The notes under the pieces were generated by a model, which was not told the origin of the DNA, ran no database searches, and worked only from the letters and a program-made list of their open reading frames with translations. Made by a program: the position numbers and the translations under genes. From Enoplosus armatus (taxonomy: Eukaryota; Chordata; Actinopteri; Centrarchiformes; Enoplosidae), in NCBI RefSeq assembly GCF_043641665.1, contig NC_092192.1, positions 1,734,001-1,798,000 of the forward strand: DNA of 64,000 nucleotides, written 5' to 3'. Of this stretch, positions 57,530 through 64,000 are shown piece after piece; within the stretch, counting starts at the first letter, position 1; each line of letters opens with the position of its first letter.

Positions 57530-57610
57530 GGTTCAGTCTGCAGACCTTCATCAGGTACAATTCATAAAGTGAGGTGAAGGTCTGAGGACTGAAATGTCTT
57601 TTATAAAGCA
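57530..57610. ncRNA. Inverted pair of hammerhead-ribozyme-like motifs
   Basis: On the minus strand 57555-57530 reads CCTGATGAAGGTCTGCAGACTG followed by AACC. This is the hammerhead core CTGATGA, a 4-base stem II (GGTC/GACT) with a TGCA loop, then GAAC instead of GAAA. On the plus strand 57571-57598 has GGTGA, the same stem II with a TGAG loop, then an intact GAAA, but a decayed CTGATGA. The two lie tail to tail with a 15-base gap and form an imperfect inverted repeat. Each copy keeps only one half of the core, so neither is expected to be active. Hammerheads of this minimal type are known from Penelope-like retroelements, which this may be a relic of. Confidence 0.35.
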
Positions 57611-57654
57611 AGCGATCAACAGTGTGCAGGATGATCTGTCAATAAAACGTTATG

Positions 57655-57930
57655 ATGTGCAAGAACTTTTTCATAATAGGTTAGCTAAGCTAGCAGTGTG
57701 GCTCTAGGGATGGTCATTGTATACTAATGTCACTTGTCCAACACACTCAAACATTATGAAATGGACAGCCCTGGAAACTGGTGCAGACGTGTGTGGTGCC
57801 CAGACCACGCATTTGAATGATGCCCTGACTTTTCATTGAGCTCCATCATCAGGTCAAACTTTGGTTTATGATCAAAATCAATGACGTTCCCATCAGCTTC
57901 AAGACAATTGTTAGTGTGGTGAAGAGGTGG
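57655..57930 (+). repeat. GCTAAC-type dispersed repeat, 5' part
   Basis: GGTTAGCTAAGCTAGCAGTG, GGCTCTAGGGATGGTCATTG, ATGATGCCCTGACTTTTCAT, CATCATCAGGTCAAACTTTG, TTTGGTTTATGATCAAAATC and TTCCCATCAGCTTCAAG are in the family order and orientation of the copy at 15.1 kb. Confidence 0.65.
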
Positions 57931-58385
57931 AAATACTGATCTCTATTTATGAGCAAGAACACGTTGCTATTTACTAAAATCCGACTCTGACTTAACTCGC
58001 TGAGCTGTGGCAAAAAGATTGAATGTTTCCACCCACAGAGATTAAACTGCCAAAACCAGATCAAAAGCATGACATTTTTAATTTAAAAAGTATAAGTATA
58101 TAAGTATAAGTTTGAGTTGAATAAATCTATATCTACTGTAAATGTTTCATTTTCAGATATGTACATACGTGCTTTATTTTTCCCTGTTCAGTATGAATCT
58201 ATCCCCAACCATATTTTTCAAACTTCACTTATTTATGAATCCCATTTTTGGCTCTTGACATCGGAGGAAGCCGAGCGCTCAGTCGGTGCATATGAGGAGA
58301 TGCTGCCAGTCCTCCGTTAATTATGGGGCAGGGAGTGAGTTGGCTGTGAAAAAAGATCAACAAATTCTGTTAAAGGAAAGTTGAA
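57931..58385. other. Unassigned AT-rich unique DNA
   Basis: No feature is supported. A TATAAGTA-type tandem stretch lies near 58090-58112. Confidence 0.4.
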
Positions 58386-58408
58386 ACACACACACACACA
58401 CACACACA
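58386..58408 (+). repeat. (AC)n microsatellite
   Basis: A perfect 23-base AC run. Confidence 0.95.
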
Positions 58409-59767
58409 ATAGTGAGTGCACAGCACATAAAGCAGAAACAGCCTGCTTGCTCTGCCCTTTCGAGACTGTCGGCTGTCGAAGCTGCTCACTTTGTTTCAGA
58501 GCTAATTTGCAACCCAAAACAACACAGCTTCACCCACTTCCTTCACATGTGGATAACACATTTCATGTTTTTATTGCGCATGTTTTTGCTCCTTTTTAAC
58601 GCACCTCTGCTTTCCATTCGATAACATAGGTAGGAGCTCACCTGGGAGCTGTACAAGCACAGTAAGCAGATCAAACTTTAGTGGCCAGTTTGAGGAACCT
58701 CCATGATTGTTGTTAAGGGAAAGGAAAGCGTTACGGATTCATTTCCCTGGTCAGGATTTTCCTGGTTGGCGCGGGAGCCTTTAGGCAACCATCACTGTCC
58801 AAGCTGGAGACGTCTTAAAAAGCTTAGCTCCATTTATTTTGGTCATGGACTTTCTGGCTAAGGTCTTACCTGCAGGCCTTATCACACAGGATTTCACAGT
58901 AAAAGCTCAACATATGGCAGGCCACATCACAGGAGACTCATTCATAATCAAAAAAGTTGTGTTTTGAATTGCTGTTGCTCAATTTGAATCAGCTTAAACT
59001 GAATTTAATTTAATTGAAACAGGTGCATGTTTAGAAGTAAATGCTGGCATTTAAAGTTTAAGTTTGTTCTGTGGTTCCTGGTGTTTGCACGTAGTTTATT
59101 ATATTATTGAGAGTTATTCGACATGTTGAAAGCTGTTGACGACGACAGGACAGACAGGACAAATTTGCCTTTTTCCCTTCATGACCACATGTAAAAAAGA
59201 TTGTTTGTTTGCTTCCATGGCAACCATTGCTCGCTTGATGAGTTGTGTGGAGTTGGTGATCTTGTGATGGCCCTCAGGTTAGAAAAACAAAGGCAGTAAA
59301 ATTGTTGTTGTATTGTATTATTCAAACTGTTGGTTGTAAAGATCCATCACAATTCAACCAACTACATTCAACAGTAAAAACAGAGACTCGACACACTGCT
59401 TAATGCCCAGAAGATGGAGAGTAAAGCAAGGGTCAATAAATGCCTTGAAGAGAGCTTTTTTTGTTTCATCTTTTGAGTCTGGGGTTTTGGATTGCTTGTT
59501 TGTTAGAACCAATGCACGTTCTGGTATTTACACTTAAGGAATGAGCTGCATCAGTTCTCTAAGCAGTTGTGTGTCAATGGTTGATGCAGGTCACAAAGCT
59601 TTATAATGCCACATCCACGTCATGTTGTACAGACCTTAAATGTGAGCAGCTTGGCAGGAAAACAAGCAAAGAACTGCTGGAAAGAACCACAGAAGTGCAG
59701 CAGAAGAAAATTGCTGTGGAGCCAATCAATAAATTCCAATATTAAAATGAATGCAATCGATTCAGCT
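58409..59767. other. Unassigned unique DNA
   Basis: No gene is supported. A strong minus-strand donor-like CCCAGGTGAGC at about 58637-58648 has no convincing acceptor. Confidence 0.4.
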
Positions 59768-59822
59768 AATCAGAATCAGAATCAGAATCAGAAATACTTT
59801 ATTGATCCCCGGGGGGAAATTG
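59768..59822 (-). mobile_element. LINE 3' tail with TTCTGA hexamer repeats
   Basis: On the plus strand four tandem AATCAG units are followed by AAATACTTTATTGATCCCC and a GGGGGGAAATTGT end. Read on the minus strand this is a widespread fish LINE terminus, GGGATCAATAAAGTATTTC followed by (TGATTC)n. Only the last 55 bases are present. The family is uncertain. Confidence 0.65.
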
Positions 59823-60289
59823 TACAAAAAGAGCTGTAATCTATTCCGTTTGTCTTATATCTGACTTGATTGTTACAAATATGTAAGATTAAAAAATAGT
59901 TAGTTAATAGCTAGTGTAGGCTACAGTTAAATGTATTTTGTAATAACAAGCCGTGTTGGTGTTCTTTCCATTCTGGCATGAATGCAGCATGAAGGCCACC
60001 TGTGTGGGAGTCACGTGGTCATGAGTGACCTTAATCTTTCATTAAAATCAAACAGGAGAAAATCATGGTTTTGCATTTTTGCTTTATTAATGGCTCTCTT
60101 CCAAAGCATTTTAAGCAGCCACTTATTTCAGTTAATTACACTGCTGTATGAAAAGCAACTTCAATCAAATTATCCACTGAATCATCAGGACTTATTTTTG
60201 ATTTTGATTTTAATATTTTTAATTAGAGTGTCTCATTCTTCATGTTTAGTTGTTATTTCAAAGACACTCCTCTAACGCTTTTAATTTCA
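59823..60289. other. Unassigned AT-rich unique DNA
   Basis: Nothing recognised. Confidence 0.4.
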
Positions 60290-60440
60290 TTTGCCCCTCA
60301 GGCTTGTAATTATGTTGTTATTGCCAGCGATGTAGCTGCACACCATATATGACAGCTAATGTCAACGGTCATTACCATTAGATGCTCCTAATAATTGCTT
60401 ATGGAGCTGTCAACTTCTGCCACTTTGCAATACAACAGTA
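60290..60440. promoter_or_regulatory. Candidate conserved non-coding element (block L)
   Basis: It contains CTTGTAATTATGTTG, GACAGCTAATGTCAACGGTC, ATTACCATTAGATGC and CTAATAATTGCTTATGG. TGACAGCT near 60350 and AGCTGTCA near 60405 are inverted copies (MEIS/TGIF-like TGACAG) that could also form a long-loop stem. Unique sequence; role inferred. Confidence 0.35.
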
Positions 60441-61734
60441 AATGGCATCAGTTGTGTGCAGTTTTCTGCTTCCTCAGGCTGCATGTTGTGCAGCCGACAA
60501 TTATGCTTTCTGTTTTCTGATCACAAAGCTTAGATTTCTCTTCCCAGAGTGCACTGCAAAGATTTCTTTTCATTACTTTCCACTGATTTTGCACGCAGTC
60601 ATTCTGCTTCTGATTTTTACTTTGCATTCAGTCTGGATGAGCTTTCAGGAAATCAGGCCTTTGTATCTCACTTACAGCGTCTCTCGTATCGCACAACCTG
60701 AACCTTAAGCATCTTTTATTAACCCACCTGTTCTTGATTTATATCCTCCCTCTGTGACTGAAGTGGGTTTCATCAAATAAATCTCTGATTCATGACTTCC
60801 ACACAACAAATTAATGAGACTAAAAAGGAGTAATAGCCTTGGTGCAGACACCTGGTTAGACCGTTTTTATGGGAAAAGAAGAAGCACAGTAACATGATTT
60901 TATATAATACACTTATGTTCTACACATTCAACATGTTAGCAGTATGTGGGAGGACAAATAGATGAGTTTAGATTCAGGCCTTGAGGCAACTTAAAGGCTG
61001 CTTTGTCTCATGGCGACATTTTATGGAGATTATTTTATGGAGAGTACAATCAAACTCCCACTTCATAATAGTACAACATGTTGTGTGTGTTTTGTGTGTG
61101 TGTTGTTTTGAGTTTTCAAAAGCAAACCCAAGATCCATTTTCCATTCCAAGGTATTTCGGCTTAAAATAGGGTTAGGGTTAATCATTTATTTTATACTTT
61201 GGGCTTGGTTTGAAGTTTTATAAGTGGAAGAGATTATAAATACTGAACAAAGCAGCGCTGACCTGCAGCATGAGACGGGGCACCAACTATTAATGAAATG
61301 TTTGGCTTTGTTTCCTCTTTCAGATACGTTTGTTTCCAACATGTCTGATCACCTGACTGCTCCTGTTTCTTTCTCTTCCTACAATGCCATCAGCACCAAC
61401 AGAACCGAGGGTCGTGCTGTAATAATGCTTGGTTTTCCTTTAAACTTTTCCTTAGACCAAATGCTGTAAACATGAATGAAGTGGGTCTTGTATGATGAGA
61501 ATATACAGTACATACAGTAACAGCTCCCATTTGCGCATTTATGCAGCGATCACAAACATACATGAGCATAGCAGGGCAGCGCTGTCCAGAAAATGCCCTT
61601 CAGTACAGTACAGCTCACATTTCACATCGCGCCACGCTGCCATTTTGCATGCAATCCTGCTGCTGTTACTTTATTCTACATGCTACCTTAACTGTGCTGA
61701 TTCCACTTCAACCTAGGCAAACAGCTAAAACATG

Positions 61735-61735
<1 letters not shown>
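60441..61735. other. Unassigned unique DNA
   Basis: No gene is supported. A two-unit telomere-like GGGTTAGGGTTAA occurs near 61169-61182. The plus frame at 60442-60708 is hydrophobic and unrecognised. Confidence 0.4.

Positions 61736-61768
<33 letters not shown>
61736..61768 (+). repeat. (CA)n microsatellite
   Basis: A perfect 33-base CA run. Confidence 0.97.
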
Positions 61769-61999
61769 CTACCCTGTGATGTGTGTCTGTCTGTGACCTG
61801 CATGTCATGTTTCCTCTTGAGTTATTATTCTAGTTTTAGGTCCACTTTTTAAACTCATGTTCAGCTGCCTCGTACATCAACAGGACTGGTTTTGCACATG
61901 GATCTTCTGGCTGTGACCTCCAGTGATTTCACCCTCCTCCTCTTGAGCTAATATTATATTCGTCCTACAACTGGGGCCTTCTGGCTGAAAAACCTGCCC

Positions 62000-62180
62000 G
62001 CTGAAGTCAGAGAGATAGCATTGTCCATGTTAATTAATTAAAGATATAACTTTACTCCCTGGCGTTCTTCCTGTTCTCCCCTGCCAGGAGCGGCTTCCCA
62101 CTCTCACTGTCAGAAATTATAAATAATTTTGGCAATAAGGCCGGAGTAAGGGGAGGATAAATGAATTAATGGTGAGAAAG
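62000..62180. promoter_or_regulatory. Candidate conserved non-coding element (block M)
   Basis: CATGTTAATTAATTAAAG, GAAATTATAAATAATTTTGG, GCAATAAGGCCGGAGTAAGG and ATAAATGAATTAATGG lie in unique sequence. Homeodomain-type cores are dense. Role inferred from texture. Confidence 0.32.
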
Positions 62181-62729
62181 TCTTTCCAAAATGTTATGAA
62201 AGTATCACAAAAAGTGGCTTAAAAGTCGACCTTCATTGATTTCAGAAGAAGACGGAGTCCCTTGGGAAAAGAGAGAGCACATGGGGACATTTCATCATCA
62301 CTGAGTCACTGAGTTTCTTTGTAGATTGTCACTATTTATATTGCTGGACTACATTAAGGCAGAATGAGCAGGAACGTGTTCAGGACTGTTGTGGGCGTCA
62401 ACCTTTGGGCAGTGGTCAGTAGTCCCCAGCCAGTAACAGCCTGCCTCGACGTAAAAACACATCGGCCAGGTCGTAAGCGTGCATCCAAGAGGAGGGTACG
62501 AGCCCGGGGGGGGGGGGCAAACAACGACAAATCCTACTCATTCTGTCATTAAAGAGAAGTAATCAATAGTTAATACACCAGAATTACTTAAATTACAGCC
62601 ACCTTCCTTTAAACAAAACAGACAGGAGTTACTGCTATTAGGGCAACACAAACATTTCTCTTTAACGTCTTCCTAAATTGTTGTAAACAGCACAAAAACA
62701 CGTTTGGCAGCTTCTCGACAAACTCCAAT
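62181..62729. other. Unassigned unique DNA with a G12 run
   Basis: A 62-codon plus frame (62364-62552) runs through a CG-bearing part and a G12 homopolymer at 62506-62517. It is basic (GRKRASKRRVRARGGG) but unrecognised and likely chance. Confidence 0.4.
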
Positions 62730-62970
62730 TACCTCAGAGAATTTCATCCACTGATCTGAGGGTATATCAGCCTGACCAACCATCATGCTCTTAATTTACC
62801 CAAAATGCTGAGCCAATCCAAACAGCTCTGCCTTTAACTAATGACTGGACTATAAGCTAATGAGCAGGGAAGGAAATTGAATTAGAGCCGGCGTCTGGAA
62901 GCTCTTCAGTTGCTAAATCGTTTAGCCCGTGTGATATCTTCACTGCCATAAAAATGGGAATTAAAGCAGG
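62730..62970. promoter_or_regulatory. Candidate conserved non-coding element (block N)
   Basis: CATGCTCTTAATTTACCC, CTTTAACTAATGACTGGAC, AAGCTAATGAGCAGGG and AATTGAATTAGAGCCGGCG are followed by TGCTAAATCGTTTAGCCCG. The sequence is unique, AT-rich and has isolated CpGs. By texture it is among the strongest CNE candidates in the window. Confidence 0.38.
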
Positions 62971-64000
62971 TTTTTACAGCAATGCCTTGTTCTCAACTTA
63001 TTTGTGGGGCGTTGGCCAGCTGACATTTACTGCCTCTTGTTTAGGATGTTGTCTGTCACAAGTCAGAAGTAAATAAACTAATTAAACTAACTAAACTACC
63101 TAAAGTCACCTGACCTTGTTATGACCTTTAAACATGTATAAATCAACTATTTCAGGTTCAGGTATAAGATCATGGATACTTTACTACTAACGTGAAGTTA
63201 AAATGGCTCATGGTACGTCTGTAGTAACCTTTGAACTGTTGCTTTTTTTCAAAATGACACCAGAAAAATGGCAACAAGCGTGGATCAGATTGATGCAGCT
63301 GTCTTCTACAACCGCTACCACAGCTTGTGGGGGGCACCAAAGTCAGATTTTCTCAATCCTACACAGTGAATTCTTCTACAACCACTAGTTGATAAAATGT
63401 TGACTCCTTGGCTGTCGAGATTTGAAATAATAATGAACATTATGTAAAGATAATTGTTAATAATACCTCCTGTACCTTGAATGTGTTCTCTAATCCAAAT
63501 GTAAACAGAAGTGTGATTACCCATATACACGTTTTCTTAACGTACGTTAATTTACTTAAAATTTCCAAGATGAAAATAGAGATTAGGGGCTGTTCTGGAC
63601 CATAAAAGTGTTTCCAACTGCCATTTCCATCATTTCCACATTTTCTAATGCATGCTGTACTGTTTCTTGTAGTAAATGGGCTGAAATATGTAAAACCACT
63701 GGTATGGTCCTTGAAAAAGTGAAATCATTTTCCAGACTACCGCTGCAGTAAGAGCGCGGGGGGGGGTTTGCTGTATACCTAACTGTGTAAGTTGCAGCGA
63801 TGCGATACATTTTTCTTTCCTGCTGTTCTTGCTGTTTCTCTGTGCGGCAGCTTCTTAAGGGAGGCCTGTTTATTAAGCACAGAAGTGTTCTTCGGCTCTC
63901 TCCGAGAGATAAGCAGATGCAAGAGCGCTCAGCAGCACAAGGTGGATTTAGTGTCCTGCGCGGAAACCCGTCATTCACATACAGCTGCAATTAGAATGAT
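62971..64000. other. Unassigned DNA to window end
   Basis: No gene is supported. G9 run at 63758-63766. A 135-codon minus frame (63990-63583) begins just inside the right edge after TTCTAATTGCAG on that strand, a possible acceptor. Its sequence matches no family I know and its left part is low in coding character. It could continue beyond the window, so it cannot be excluded. Confidence 0.35.

Noticed and set aside
58637..58690. Strong minus-strand donor CCCAGGTGAGC
   Set aside because: The only nearby acceptor would leave a 7-base exon, and no longer exon is supported.
1..64000. CRISPR array, prophage, operon or bacterial defence system
   Set aside because: No regularly spaced repeat-spacer pattern, no dense coding and no bacterial signals are present. 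Composition and repeats are those of a fish nuclear genome.

Overview
The window looks like non-coding nuclear DNA from a ray-finned (probably percomorph) fish. The reasons are the very many long (CA)n/(TG)n microsatellites, a Rex3-like RTE LINE fragment, three or more LINE 3' tails ending in short tandem repeats, and roughly ten copies of dispersed repeats I recognise from perch-like fish genomes (one of them built around the palindrome GTTAGCATGCTAAC). There is no operon-like layout, no bacterial signal and no long unique reading frame. I can support no protein-coding gene. All reading frames over 150 codons are simple-sequence artefacts or lie in AT-rich unique DNA with no recognisable protein. 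The window is therefore either a gene desert or the inside of one or more very long introns.

Layout. 1-9 kb: unique DNA with one conserved-element-like block (about 1.2-1.9 kb), old dispersed repeats at 3 kb and 8.7 kb, a G19 run and TG repeats. 9-20 kb: more conserved-looking AT-rich blocks (9.3-9.7, 12.1-12.6 and 17.5-17.9 kb) alternating with three copies of the GCTAAC-type repeat. 20-30 kb: mostly unique DNA with pyrimidine-rich tracts at 26.9-27.2 and 27.6-27.9 kb and a few splice-site-flanked segments. 30.8-32.4 kb: a minus-strand Rex3-like LINE end carrying a block of four telomeric hexamers, then a second LINE tail. 34.6-36.4 kb: the dominant feature, a 1.8-kb TG/GCATG/CCC tandem array that happens to be free of stop codons in all six frames; it ends directly at a possible splice acceptor. 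36.8-38.3 kb: purine-rich and pyrimidine-rich tracts, then a small CpG-rich block that could be a promoter or first exon. 41.8-45.1 kb: a cluster of old teleost repeats around one exon-like segment. 45-64 kb: unique DNA with further conserved-looking blocks (45.5, 53.1, 55.5, 60.3, 62.0 and 62.8 kb), microsatellites, a SINE/MITE-like element at 54 kb, and an inverted pair of hammerhead-ribozyme-like motifs at 57.5 kb.

The best working picture is a regulatory or intronic landscape. Candidate conserved non-coding elements are rich in homeodomain (TAAT), POU octamer (ATTTGCAT) and TCF/LEF (ATCAAAG) type words, and they sit between repeat clusters. Calls on conservation, splicing and element family names rest on pattern recognition only, with no alignment, and confidences are set accordingly.
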